NCBI RefSeq assembly: GCF_030014955.1
Contig: NZ_JAGRPV010000001.1
Coordinates: forward strand, 1,550,001-1,614,000
Length of the DNA stretch: 64,000 nucleotides
Source: Cohnella hashimotonis
GTDB taxonomy: Bacteria; Bacillota; Bacilli; Paenibacillales; Paenibacillaceae
Direction: 5' to 3'
Shown here: piece after piece, positions 44,031-58,264 of the stretch
How positions within the stretch are numbered: position 1 is the first letter of the stretch
Layout: every line of letters begins with the position of its first letter
Made by a program: the position numbers and the translations under genes
The notes under the pieces: model-generated
What the model saw: the letters and a program-made list of their open reading frames with translations, nothing else
What the model was told of the DNA's origin: nothing
The model's database searches: none

Positions 44031-46304
44031 CTAATTATGACTTCTCCTGAACTCGCTCGGCGTAAGCCCCGTGTAGCGCTTGAACACGCGGTTGAACGAG
44101 GCGACGGTATAGTAGCCGACGAGCGAAGCGATCTCCTGGATGAGCAGATCGGTATCCCGCAGCATCTGGCTGGCTTTGTTGATGCGCACGGTCAGGATGT
44201 AGTCGCTGAGATTCGTGCCCGTCTTTTCCTTAAAGTACGTGGACAAATAAGGTCCCGTGATGCCCAGCTTGCCCGCGATCGCGTCGAGCGAGAGATCGTC
44301 GCCGAAATGCTCCTCGACGTATTCCATGACGAACTTCGTGATGATATCGGTCTCGGATTTCTTCGCGCGCACGGCTTCGGCCGACTTCGCGAGGAACTTC
44401 CCGAAGAACGCCTTGTATTGCTCCAGCGTGTAGCAGCTTTTCAATTGATCGTAGGGCGATCCGCCTTCGGCGAAGGTCGTGAACGATATATTTTGCGCGT
44501 ACAAAATTTTGATCGTGCGATTGACCACGTCCTTGGCGAAGTCCTGAAATTGATGGGCGAGCGCGCCCGCCCGCGCGAGCTGGTCGAGCAGCTGGTTCAC
44601 GAGCGGCACCGTCACCTCGTCGCAGCCGGCCTGCAGGTTGGCCGTAAGCTCCTGCTCCTCGGAAGGCGCCGGTATCATAAGCGAAGGCTGCGGGATCCAT
44701 TCGCCGATGACCTGCACGTCCTCGCCGAGCCTGCGCTGCTTGACCAGATCGAGGACGTCCTGGTACGTCTCCGCGAAGTCGGCGGAGTGGCTGCGGACCG
44801 GGCTGATCGCGATCGTGAAGTTGCAGTACGGGATGTCCGTACCCAGCATGCGGACCAGTTCGTCCATATTTTCGCCTTGCAGGCTCGCGCCGCGATCGTT
44901 TTTGACAAACAGGATCGTCAGCACCTGATCCTTCTCCAGCTGGAAGGTGAGGGAATCGTCGTACCGGCTGGAGAAATGCGCGTCAATCAGCTCTTTGTAC
45001 ATGTTGAAGGCGCGTAGGGGCGCGTTCGCGATCTCCTTGGCGAAGCGCTCCTTGAATTCGATCTGCGACAGCACGAGCCGGTAATGCGCGTCCGAGTCGA
45101 CGGTCACCGGCAGCTGATCGACGCCGCCGTGAATCTTTTTCAGCTTCTTCATATAAGCGAACTGCTGCAGCAGGTTGTTTTTGGCGAGCAGGTCTTCATG
45201 ATATTCTCGGTTGGAGCGCGACAGGTCGCTTAACGTGTCGTGCAGCAGGTTGAATTCCTTGATCCGGCTCCCCTCGCCCGCGGGGACGCCGACCGCGCGC
45301 AGGGACTGCACGGAGCGGATCATGTTCGCAAGCGGATTGTGGAACCGCTTGGAGAACCAATACGACACAGCAAGGCCGATCAGCACCGACAGGACGAGCA
45401 GCGCCAGCATGATCAGGTTCAGCCGGCGAAGCTGCGCGGCCAGTCCTTTGTCGGGCACCATCTCAAAGTACGTAAACCCGGTCTCCCCGCCGGTCCGATA
45501 GAAGTAGTAGCTGTTGTCGATTTTTACATAGCCCTTCCCGGTCTTCCCGGCGATCTCCGTCGGAAGCGCGACACTGTCGTCGGAAGAATAGAGCGCTTGC
45601 CCCGCGGCGTCGACGATAAAAAACGTGCTGCTCGGCTTGGCCTGGTGAAAAGCCGTATAGATGCGGTCGCCGTTCAGGAAAGCGATGAAGGCGAAGTCGC
45701 GATCGTAGCCGTTTTTGACCAGAATCGGCATCAGCGTCCCGAGCGGCTTGCGCTCGAAGGGCGTGACGGAGGCGAACGAAGCGGCGGGATACACTTTGAA
45801 GCTAACCTCGCGGTCCATCTCGTGCCGCCAAAAATCGGCCGTATACGCCGGTTCATAATAAAACTTCGAAAACATCGTATCCGCGTCGCGCGTGCCGTCC
45901 CGGTCGATTATGAAGTCGTCGCCGCGGAAGTAATAGACGATATTGTCCAGGTAGAGCGAGGTGTTGTTCAAATCGTGCGCCAGCGACTTCTGCACGTCGA
46001 CGACGACGTCGTACCGCCTCATCGGATCGCCGCGCTTCAAGATTTCCGTGTCGTTGTCGAATAGATAGCCGAGCATAAAGCTGCGAACCAGCTTGATATG
46101 TTTCTCGTAATTGGCGGCCGTCGCGTTCAGATTTAGGCTGCTGTTCAGGATGATCTCGTCCCGGATGTTTTGCCTGAAAAACGTGAAGGCAACCCAATTG
46201 ATGGAGACCAGAAGGAGAATGATCGCGATGAAGCTGCCGAACAAGGTGTAGAAAAGAGACATCTGATTTTTGGCCGTCCCCCGGAATCGCGCCGTCCATT
46301 TCAT
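44031..46304 (-). CDS. membrane-bound AraC-type regulator (YesS-like)
   Basis: 757 residues from ATG 46304, with AAGGAG 8 nt upstream. Helix 1 (LFYTLFGSFIAIILLLVSIN), extracytoplasmic sensor of about 250 residues, helix 2 (LIMLALLVLSVLIGLAVSYW), a long cytoplasmic region, and two AraC HTH units at the C-terminus (LDAIAGKLGITGPYLSTYFK; IQEIASLVGYYTVASFNRVF). One-component transmembrane regulators of this type (YesS) sense extracellular sugars and activate neighbouring polysaccharide-use genes. Divergent from the Gfo/Idh-ABC operon, its probable target. Confidence 0.92.
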   Translation of the reverse strand: MKWTARFRGTAKNQMSLFYTLFGSFIAIILLLVSINWVAFTFFRQNIRDEIILNSSLNLNATAANYEKHIKLVRSFMLGYLFDNDTEILKRGDPMRRYDVVVDVQKSLAHDLNNTSLYLDNIVYYFRGDDFIIDRDGTRDADTMFSKFYYEPAYTADFWRHEMDREVSFKVYPAASFASVTPFERKPLGTLMPILVKNGYDRDFAFIAFLNGDRIYTAFHQAKPSSTFFIVDAAGQALYSSDDSVALPTEIAGKTGKGYVKIDNSYYFYRTGGETGFTYFEMVPDKGLAAQLRRLNLIMLALLVLSVLIGLAVSYWFSKRFHNPLANMIRSVQSLRAVGVPAGEGSRIKEFNLLHDTLSDLSRSNREYHEDLLAKNNLLQQFAYMKKLKKIHGGVDQLPVTVDSDAHYRLVLSQIEFKERFAKEIANAPLRAFNMYKELIDAHFSSRYDDSLTFQLEKDQVLTILFVKNDRGASLQGENMDELVRMLGTDIPYCNFTIAISPVRSHSADFAETYQDVLDLVKQRRLGEDVQVIGEWIPQPSLMIPAPSEEQELTANLQAGCDEVTVPLVNQLLDQLARAGALAHQFQDFAKDVVNRTIKILYAQNISFTTFAEGGSPYDQLKSCYTLEQYKAFFGKFLAKSAEAVRAKKSETDIITKFVMEYVEEHFGDDLSLDAIAGKLGITGPYLSTYFKEKTGTNLSDYILTVRINKASQMLRDTDLLIQEIASLVGYYTVASFNRVFKRYTGLTPSEFRRSHN

Positions 46305-46444
46305 CCGATTACTCCTTTTTAACAATTTCGTCGATCGAGCTTTACATAAAACTGAGTATAGCCCCGTGTCAGCTTTACTCTCAATACTCATCGCTTCGGA
46401 AACTTATCCTTTCTTACGATCAACCGCAAATACGCCCTTCTTTT

Positions 46445-46506
46445 TAAGATTCGACAAGAACCGTAAGATTCCCTGATGGCGAGCCCCTCGCCGCGCTTGC
46501 TATGAT
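46445..46506 (+). promoter_or_regulatory. promoter region with 19-bp-spaced direct repeat
   Basis: TAAGATTC occurs at 46445-46452 and 46464-46471, 19 bp apart; TATGAT at 46501-46506 is a candidate -10 box before the Gfo/Idh gene. The repeat may bind the divergent YesS-like regulator. The half-site is short, so support is modest. Confidence 0.4.
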
Positions 46507-46539
46507 GACCGCATTCGAATGGAGGAGGCGGTCTTACAA

Positions 46540-47520
46540 ATGGGATATCGCGTGGCCGTGATCGGAGCCGGCATCATCGCAGGCTCGCATCTGAAGGCGA
46601 TGCTGGGCAGAGATGACCTCGCGCCCTGCGCGGTCGCTGACATTGCCCTGGATCGGGCGAACGCCTTGGCGGCAGAGCACGGCATCCCGTCCTACGCGGA
46701 CTACAAAGAAATGATCGAAAAAGAACGGCCGGATATCGCGGTCGTCACCCTGCCTCATTTTTTGCACAGGGAAGCCGCGTGCTTCGCCGCCGCCCGAGGC
46801 TGCCATATCATGCTCGAGAAGCCGATGGCGATGAGCGTGAGCGAATGCGACGAGATCATCGAAGCCGTGTACGCCGGCGGGGTCAAGCTGATGGTCGGCC
46901 ACACGCAGCATTACGACGCGGCCAATCTCGCGGCCAAGGCCTGGATCGACGGCGGCCGGCTCGGACGACTGACGATGATTAACGACAGGCGCCACCAACG
47001 GTACGACACGCCAACCAGGCCGGCATGGTTTTTCGAGAAAGACAAGGCCGGCGGAGGCATCCTGACGAATCTGGGTTCGCATTCGATCGACAAGATCTTA
47101 TGGATGACTGGCGAGAGAATCGCGAGAGTGACGGCAAGCATCCGCTATGCGGATATGAGAGGGGATATCGAAGGGGGCGGCTCGGCCTTGCTCGTGACCG
47201 AATCGGGCATACCCGCGACGCTGTCGCAATCGGGCTACCCGGGCGCCGTCGTCGACGAGACGGAATTCCGGTTCACGGGCGGCTGCATGAAGCTGCTGAC
47301 GGGTAGAGGGCTCTGGGTAAGCGACGGAGGCGATTATGAGCAAGTGAACGTGCCGCCGCAGCCGGACCCGTTCGTCCGCCAGTTCGAGGACCTGATCGGC
47401 GCGATTCGCGACAACCGCGAGCCCGAATGCTCGATGGCTTACTCCCGCAGCGTCGTGGCAGTCGTAGAGAGTCTGTACCGCTCGCATGAACGAGGGGCGG
47501 AAACGGAGGTCGAACGTTAA
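46540..47520 (+). CDS. Gfo/Idh/MocA family NAD(P)-dependent sugar dehydrogenase
   Basis: About 326 residues from ATG 46540, preceded by GGAGGAGG; an in-frame ATG at 46519 lies before that site. Rossmann N-terminus VAVIGAGIIAGSHL and the EKPMAMS motif (lysine of the EKP motif is catalytic/cofactor-binding) are clear, as is GGILTNLGSHSIDKILW in the C-terminal domain. It oxidises a sugar or sugar acid in the cytoplasm. It heads an operon with two permeases, a binding protein and the SLH lyase. Confidence 0.92.
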   Translation: MGYRVAVIGAGIIAGSHLKAMLGRDDLAPCAVADIALDRANALAAEHGIPSYADYKEMIEKERPDIAVVTLPHFLHREAACFAAARGCHIMLEKPMAMSVSECDEIIEAVYAGGVKLMVGHTQHYDAANLAAKAWIDGGRLGRLTMINDRRHQRYDTPTRPAWFFEKDKAGGGILTNLGSHSIDKILWMTGERIARVTASIRYADMRGDIEGGGSALLVTESGIPATLSQSGYPGAVVDETEFRFTGGCMKLLTGRGLWVSDGGDYEQVNVPPQPDPFVRQFEDLIGAIRDNREPECSMAYSRSVVAVVESLYRSHERGAETEVER

Positions 47521-47648
47521 GAAGCTTCGCGAATGTAACGAAAACCGAAGAAATGCGAGGTTTCCGCATATCGCATCATTGCGCCGCCTTCGGAACATTC
47601 ATTAAGCTAGGCGGCATAGACACATCGCTTCAGACTGGAGGGTCGCAA

Positions 47649-48554
47649 GTGGCGTTATTCCGATTGAAATTCAATAGAAGCAAGTACCTGCTGCTGCTCT
47701 TTTTGCCGGCGCTGATCTACTACATTCTGTTCAAGTACGTGCCGATGTTCGGCATCCTCATCTCGTTCAAGGATTACAACCCGTTCAAGGGGATCTGGCA
47801 GAGCGACTGGGTGGGACTCAAGTATTATTCGATGTTTTTTCACAGTCCGGACTTCCCCAAGCTGCTGAAAAACACCGTCCTGCTCGGCGTCTACAAGGTC
47901 GTCTTCGGCTTCCCGGCCCCGATCATTCTGGCGCTGCTGCTTAACGAAGTGAGGAAGGGCGTCGTCAAGCGGCTCGTGCAGTCGATCAGCTACCTGCCTC
48001 ACTTCATCTCGAACGTTGTCGTGGTGAGCATGATGTTCCTCTTCCTGTCACCGACAAGCGGCCTCGTCAACCACTTGATCGAATGGATGGGCTACAGTTC
48101 CGTCAACTTCATGCAAAACGAGAACTATTTCCGCACGCTCTACATCTTGTCGGAGATCTGGCAGCATATCGGCTGGGAAACGATTATTTATCTGGCCGCG
48201 CTCAGCGCCATCGATCCGCAGCTGTACGAAGCGGCGACCGTGGACGGAGCGAGCCGTTGGCATCAGTTGCGCCATATTACGGTACCCGGCATCATGCCGG
48301 CGATCGTCATCCTGTTTATCCTGAACATCGGTCACGTCCTCGACATCGGCTTCGAAAAGGTGTTGCTCATGCTCAATCCGTCGATCTATTCGACCGCGGA
48401 CGTGCTGAGCACGTACGTGTTCCGGACGGGCATCCAGGCGATGAACTACAGCTACGGTACCGCGATCGACCTGTTCACGAGCGTCGTTAACCTGCTCTTC
48501 ATCCTCACGGCGAACTGGATCAGCCGCAAGACGAGCGAGACGAGCCTATGGTGA
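47649..48554 (+). CDS. polysaccharide ABC transporter permease (LplB type)
   Basis: 301 residues from GTG 47649, with GGAGGG 6 nt upstream; upstream codons in frame are not family-like. Six helices, signature FKYVPMFGILISFKDYNPFK and EAA loop EAATVDGASRWHQLRHITVP. First permease of the third sugar importer. Its start lies 128 bp after the dehydrogenase stop. Confidence 0.93.
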   Translation: MALFRLKFNRSKYLLLLFLPALIYYILFKYVPMFGILISFKDYNPFKGIWQSDWVGLKYYSMFFHSPDFPKLLKNTVLLGVYKVVFGFPAPIILALLLNEVRKGVVKRLVQSISYLPHFISNVVVVSMMFLFLSPTSGLVNHLIEWMGYSSVNFMQNENYFRTLYILSEIWQHIGWETIIYLAALSAIDPQLYEAATVDGASRWHQLRHITVPGIMPAIVILFILNIGHVLDIGFEKVLLMLNPSIYSTADVLSTYVFRTGIQAMNYSYGTAIDLFTSVVNLLFILTANWISRKTSETSLW

Positions 48555-48573
48555 GGAAAGGAGCGAACGCGTC

Positions 48574-49440
48574 ATGAAGCCTAAATTCGGTCTATTCGAT
48601 GTCATTTTGTATGTCGTGCTGTTCGCCGTCGCCGCGTCTGCGCTGTATCCGTTCATTTATATGATCGCGGTCTCGCTCAGCGGCACCGTGCCCGTGCTGA
48701 AGGGCGAAGTGTTCTTCTGGCCCAAGGAATTCAACCTGAACACGTACGCGGCCGTCTTCGACAATCCGGAGATCGGACGCGCCTACGTCAATACGATTAT
48801 CTATACGGCGATCGGCACGGCCATCTCGCTCATCGTCAGCGCGGCGGGAGCTTACTCGCTCTCCAAGCGTGATATGCTGTTCCGCAACGGTTTTATGGTC
48901 ATGGTCGTCATTACGCTCTTTTTCAGCGGCGGCATGATCCCGACCTTTCTCGTCGTCAAAAGCTATCATCTCATCGATACGATCTGGGCGATGGTACTGC
49001 CGGGCGCAGTCAGCACGTGGAACCTGATCGTCATGCGCACGTTTTTCTCCGGCATGCCCCAGGAGGTGGAGGAGTCCGGCAAGATCGACGGGTTGACCGA
49101 CATCGGCATCTTTTTCCGGCTCGTGCTTCCGCTGTCCAAAGCGATTCTCGCGACGATCGGCCTGTTCTACGGCGTCGCCATCTGGAACAACTTTTTCTCC
49201 GCGCTGCTCTATCTGCGGGATGCCGACTTGTTCCCGCTGCAGGTCATCGTTCGCAATATGGTGCTGCAAGGCTCGGGCGGCGCCAATGGCGCGGGCAACA
49301 TCGGCGGCGACAGCATGATCGTCGACGAAGCGCTCAAGTACGCCACCATTATCGTGACCACGGTTCCCATCCTCTTGATCTACCCGTTCCTCCAGAAGTA
49401 TTTTGCCAAGGGGGCGCTCATCGGGTCGGTCAAAGGTTAA
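48574..49440 (+). CDS. polysaccharide ABC transporter permease (LplC/YtcP type)
   Basis: 288 residues with six helices (ILYVVLFAVAASALYPFIYM), EAA-type loop VEESGKIDGLTDIGIFFRLV and C-terminus ALIGSVKG. In the EAA loop the usual EAAKIDGA is ESGKIDGL, a mild departure. GAGGAAAGGAG precedes the ATG. Partner of the previous permease. Confidence 0.92.
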   Translation: MKPKFGLFDVILYVVLFAVAASALYPFIYMIAVSLSGTVPVLKGEVFFWPKEFNLNTYAAVFDNPEIGRAYVNTIIYTAIGTAISLIVSAAGAYSLSKRDMLFRNGFMVMVVITLFFSGGMIPTFLVVKSYHLIDTIWAMVLPGAVSTWNLIVMRTFFSGMPQEVEESGKIDGLTDIGIFFRLVLPLSKAILATIGLFYGVAIWNNFFSALLYLRDADLFPLQVIVRNMVLQGSGGANGAGNIGGDSMIVDEALKYATIIVTTVPILLIYPFLQKYFAKGALIGSVKG

Positions 49441-49490
49441 CATACAGACATGGGAAAATTCGATCGGAAAACAGAAAGTGAGGGGCAACA

Positions 49491-51065
49491 ATGAACAAAA
49501 AGACAGCAGTCGTATTGTCCGCGGTCATGGGCGCGAGCGTCGTGCTCGGTGCATGCTCGAAAAACAACAACGAAGGGGCGAGTCCGTCGCCGTCCGCCTC
49601 GGCCACGACTTCCGCAAGCGCAGGGGCCAGCGCGTCCGCCGCGCCGACGACGATTACGCCGCAAACGTTCACGTTCCTGGATTACAGCAATCCGAGCTGG
49701 CCGTACGACGCGAACTGGAAGATCTGGTCCTATATCAAGGAGAAGACCGGCGTCACGCTCGACATCCAGCTGCCCGCGGGCAATCTGCTCGAGGACGCGA
49801 TCAGCCTGGCCATCGCCGGCGGCGACATGCCCGATATCATGTGGACGCAGGAGAAGCGCCTCGCCGACAAGTTCGGCCAGCAGGGCGCGCTCGTCAACAT
49901 TCTCGACTACGTCGACGACATGCCGAACTTCAAAGCCTGGATGGAGAAGTACCCGGCCGAGACGCAGAACATGCTGTCCTCGGACGGCAAGATGTACGAA
50001 TTCCCGAACCAGGGGCTCGGGGAGTCGAATCGCCGGACATGGATGTACCGCGAGGACGTCTTCAAGAAGCTGAACCTGTCGACGCCGAAGACGTGGGACG
50101 AGCTGTACGAGACGCTCAAAAAGCTCAAGGCGGAATATCCGGACAGCTACCCGCTTACGGTGCGCAACGGACTGCGTTACTTCGAGGACTTCGCGGCGGG
50201 CTTCGGCGTATCGGCGCCGGTCGACGCGCAGCGGGTGAGCGCTTATCTGGACGGGACGAGCGGCGAATGGAAGTACGCGCCGATTCAGCCTGCGTACAAG
50301 GACATGCTCGTCTATTTCAACAAGTTCTATAAAGACGGACTTATTCCGAAGGACTTCCTGACGATCGATACGAAAATGTGGCAGGACATCGTGTCCACGA
50401 ACCGCGCGTTCGTCACGCTTGACTACATCGGGCGGATCGACTTCTACAACAGCGCGCTGCGCAAGGACAATCCGGACTTCTCCATGAACTTCATGGCGCC
50501 GCCGGCGGGTCCGACCGGTCTGCAGAAGAACGCGTTTACGGCTGTCACGGAAGAAGGCTTCATGATCTCCTCCAAATCCAAGAAGATCAAGGACATCGTC
50601 AAGTTCATCGATTTCTTCTACTCCGAGGAAGGGCACAAGCTGGTGAGCTGGGGCAAGGAAGGCGACACCGTCAGCGGCGACAGCTTCATCGAGAAGTACA
50701 CGGACATCTCGGACCTGCGCAAGAAGACGGGTCTGTCGACCGACGGCACGTACACCTGGTTCGACTTTAACGCCCACATCTCGGTCTCCTCGCCGGAACT
50801 GAAGTCCGCCTACGAGCAGGCGCCGCAGTACGACAACGCCAAGACGTCGACGCCGCCGTTCACGCCGGAGGAGCAGCAGGTGCTGAGCACGAAGGGCGAT
50901 TCGCTCAACAGCCACCGCGACGAGAACTTCGCGAAGTTCATCATGGGCACGCGCAGCTTCGATACGTGGGACAAGTTCGTCGAAGAGCAGAAGAAGCTCG
51001 GCTACGAAGAGATTTTAGAGATATACAAAAAAGCGGACGAGCGCGCGAAGGCGGCCGTGAAGTAA
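49491..51065 (+). CDS. extracellular polysaccharide-binding lipoprotein
   Basis: 524 residues. Lipobox VVLGAC with C22, then an Asn- and Ser/Ala/Pro-rich linker at 24-55. The binding domain of the LplA/YtcQ type starts near TFTFLDYSNPSWPYDANW. AAAGTGAGGGG precedes the ATG. It is the ligand-capture subunit of the third importer. A hairpin between this gene and the lyase gene may modulate read-through. Confidence 0.92.
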   Translation: MNKKTAVVLSAVMGASVVLGACSKNNNEGASPSPSASATTSASAGASASAAPTTITPQTFTFLDYSNPSWPYDANWKIWSYIKEKTGVTLDIQLPAGNLLEDAISLAIAGGDMPDIMWTQEKRLADKFGQQGALVNILDYVDDMPNFKAWMEKYPAETQNMLSSDGKMYEFPNQGLGESNRRTWMYREDVFKKLNLSTPKTWDELYETLKKLKAEYPDSYPLTVRNGLRYFEDFAAGFGVSAPVDAQRVSAYLDGTSGEWKYAPIQPAYKDMLVYFNKFYKDGLIPKDFLTIDTKMWQDIVSTNRAFVTLDYIGRIDFYNSALRKDNPDFSMNFMAPPAGPTGLQKNAFTAVTEEGFMISSKSKKIKDIVKFIDFFYSEEGHKLVSWGKEGDTVSGDSFIEKYTDISDLRKKTGLSTDGTYTWFDFNAHISVSSPELKSAYEQAPQYDNAKTSTPPFTPEEQQVLSTKGDSLNSHRDENFAKFIMGTRSFDTWDKFVEEQKKLGYEEILEIYKKADERAKAAVK

Positions 51066-51089
51066 GCAAGCAGCAAAAGGAAACATCGC

Positions 51090-51118
51090 AAGCCCCGTTG
51101 GTCGAATCGGCGGGGCTT
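51090..51118 (+). terminator. hairpin between binding-protein and lyase genes
   Basis: AAGCCCCG pairs perfectly with CGGGGCTT around a 13-base loop; only TTTG follows, so it is a weak or attenuating terminator. The lyase gene 35 bp downstream may depend on read-through. Confidence 0.6.
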
Positions 51119-51152
51119 TGCCATACCCGAAGGCGCGAAAGGAAGGTTCTGT

Positions 51153-56480
<5,328 letters not shown>

Positions 56481-56493
56481 GGTCGCCGTAAAA

Positions 56494-56533
56494 AATGCCG
56501 CTGGCGCCCGTATCGGGCTGCCGGCGGCATTCT
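56494..56533 (+). terminator. hairpin after the lyase gene
   Basis: AATGCCGC...GCCCG pairs with CGGGC...GCGGCATT with a few mismatches, loop TAT, then TCTTAG. Likely the terminator of the operon, although the T-run is short. Confidence 0.6.
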
Positions 56534-56640
56534 TAGTATCCCGAGTGATTTAAAAAAGGTAAAATTAAAAACCACAAATTGCAGCAAAAACCGCGACAGC
56601 CTTCGTTAAACAAATGGAAAAAGACACTTCAATTATGCAG

Positions 56641-56681
56641 CCTGCCAGTAGATCCGGCGGGCTGTTAAGTTAACTGGCAGG
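56641..56681. other. 9-bp inverted repeat in spacer before PadR gene
   Basis: CCTGCCAGT and ACTGGCAGG are perfect complements 23 bp apart. The role is unknown. It lies at the point where composition shifts to AT-rich. Confidence 0.4.
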
Positions 56682-56727
56682 ATAGTTAAATCATTGGTGC
56701 TAAGAACTTTTTGTTACAATACCTTGC

Positions 56728-56750
56728 TATATAGAGTATTATGCTATATA
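56728..56750. promoter_or_regulatory. candidate PadR operator
   Basis: TATATAG-N9-CTATATA is a perfect 7-bp inverted repeat overlapping promoter-like AT-rich sequence (TATAAT at 56753) about 50 bp before the PadR gene. PadR regulators bind palindromes in their own promoters. Confidence 0.5.
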
Positions 56751-56798
56751 AATATAATACAAGTTATTTCCAAGTTTGTGAGACGTGGAGGTGTACAT

Positions 56799-57140
56799 GT
56801 GGAAGTAAATAAAGAGGTATTAAAAGGTCATATAGACACGATAATACTTTCCTTGTTGTGCAACAAGGAAATGTACGGTTACGAACTTGCCAAATTAGTT
56901 AGAGAAAATAGCAAAGAACAATTCGAATTGAAAGAAGGCACGCTTTACTTGTCACTGAAGCGGTTGGAAAAAAACGAGTGGATATATTCCTACTGGAGTG
57001 ACGAGCAAGGACCTGGTGGAAGAAGGAAATATTATAAAACCACGCCATCGGGCGAAGAAACTTTCCAACAAAAACTTTCGGAATGGCGGTTCATCAAAGG
57101 GATAATCGATTCATTTTTGGAAGGGGAAGATAAGAAATGA
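56799..57140 (+). CDS. PadR family transcriptional regulator
   Basis: 113 residues from GTG 56799, with GGAGGTG 6 nt upstream. The winged helix is clear: LKGHIDTIILSLLCNKEMYG, YELAKLVREN, then ELKEGTLYLSLKRLEKNEWI and GGRRKYYKTTPSGEE. PadR proteins repress exporter or membrane-protein genes. The stop overlaps the next start by 4 bp (ATGA), so the two form an operon. Confidence 0.93.
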   Translation: MEVNKEVLKGHIDTIILSLLCNKEMYGYELAKLVRENSKEQFELKEGTLYLSLKRLEKNEWIYSYWSDEQGPGGRRKYYKTTPSGEETFQQKLSEWRFIKGIIDSFLEGEDKK

Positions 57141-57979
57141 AGAAAGTCGAAGCATTCGTGGATTCTGTTTATCAAAACGCAGTAGGAAACAAAAGAGAAA
57201 TAAAAGAATTAAAAGCTGAAATGAGGAGCCACCTTCTGGAAGCAATTCATGAATTGAAAAAAGAAGGAAAACCAGAACAAGAAGCAATTCAGCTCGCAAT
57301 CGAACGTTTTGGTGGAGAACAGGAAATGCGTTATGAAATTTCTCAGCTTTACCACAAACAAAAGCTCTTTGCAAAAGGGCTGTTATTTACAGCCATAGCG
57401 GTACTTTTAGTCGCTATATTCTCGTTTCAATTCCTGTATCAACGAGATTATTTGAGCAGTCATGATTTTCCGCATCGCATGAATGAGAAGATAATTGGCG
57501 TTCTAAACGACCACGAATCCATCACGGAAGAAGTCAAAAAAGAAGTTGAGTCTATCATGCAAAGCAATAAGAGAGTCGACAAAATGGAAATTTACTATAC
57601 GAAAGGTTCTGATGGAAAACCGTTAGAGGGAACTGAATTATTTAATTATTTGGAAAACGCAAAACCTATTTATTCATACTCTGAAGATGTTGATACACCA
57701 AGATGGCTATGGGCTGGGTATTATCGCGGCGGTAACGGTATGGGAAACTGGTTTATTTACACGTCGGCATTCGGTTATTACGTAATATCCATTTTAATTC
57801 TGGTATTGGGAACCACTCTTTATTGGGCTTTATTCACAATCTGGGCAATTGTCTATGCTTTCCATACGACAAAGAAAGCGAGCGTCTTATGGGTGCTTAT
57901 TTTCTTGCTTTTTAACATCATCGGTTTCGCGGCCTTCCTTTTGACTAATAAGAGGATTTCCAAACGTATTCAAATCTAA
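57137..57979 (+). CDS. membrane protein coupled to PadR regulator (HAAS/DUF1700-like)
   Basis: 280 residues. An N-terminal helical cytoplasmic domain (MRSHLLEAIHELKKEGKPEQ, EAIQLAIERFGGEQEMRYEI) of the type fused to or encoded beside PadR regulators, then three or four helices (AKGLLFTAIAVLLVAIFSFQ; YYVISILILVLGTTLYWALF; VLWVLIFLLFNIIGFAAFLL) with an extracytoplasmic loop between the first and the rest. Probably the target or sensor of the PadR protein. Substrate unknown. AT-rich like the PadR gene. Confidence 0.8.
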   Translation: MKKVEAFVDSVYQNAVGNKREIKELKAEMRSHLLEAIHELKKEGKPEQEAIQLAIERFGGEQEMRYEISQLYHKQKLFAKGLLFTAIAVLLVAIFSFQFLYQRDYLSSHDFPHRMNEKIIGVLNDHESITEEVKKEVESIMQSNKRVDKMEIYYTKGSDGKPLEGTELFNYLENAKPIYSYSEDVDTPRWLWAGYYRGGNGMGNWFIYTSAFGYYVISILILVLGTTLYWALFTIWAIVYAFHTTKKASVLWVLIFLLFNIIGFAAFLLTNKRISKRIQI

Positions 57980-58264
57980 TTAATAATTATTTGATTAGGG
58001 ACGGGAATTGAAAATGAAACGTAGAGACTCTTAAGCTCCTAACGGGAGACTTTAGCTTCCCAGGACACAGCGGCAGCCGGCCACAGCTATCAATATAGAT
58101 GACCTAAGAATATCAACTAGACAGTTCAACTAGCGTTTCGAGGCCCGGGTAGCCAAGTCAAGTTCAGACCCGTGTAAACAGGTACATGGCGCTCCTCATT
58201 GTCAGTCCTCCGGATAGCCGCATCATCCTTGACGTCATTGGCCGCGAGGAGTATGCCTTTCTTT

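Noticed and set aside
45240..46064. Plus-strand frame of 274 codons inside the membrane AraC regulator gene
   Set aside because: Arg/Val-rich shadow sequence without family match; the minus-strand gene is complete.
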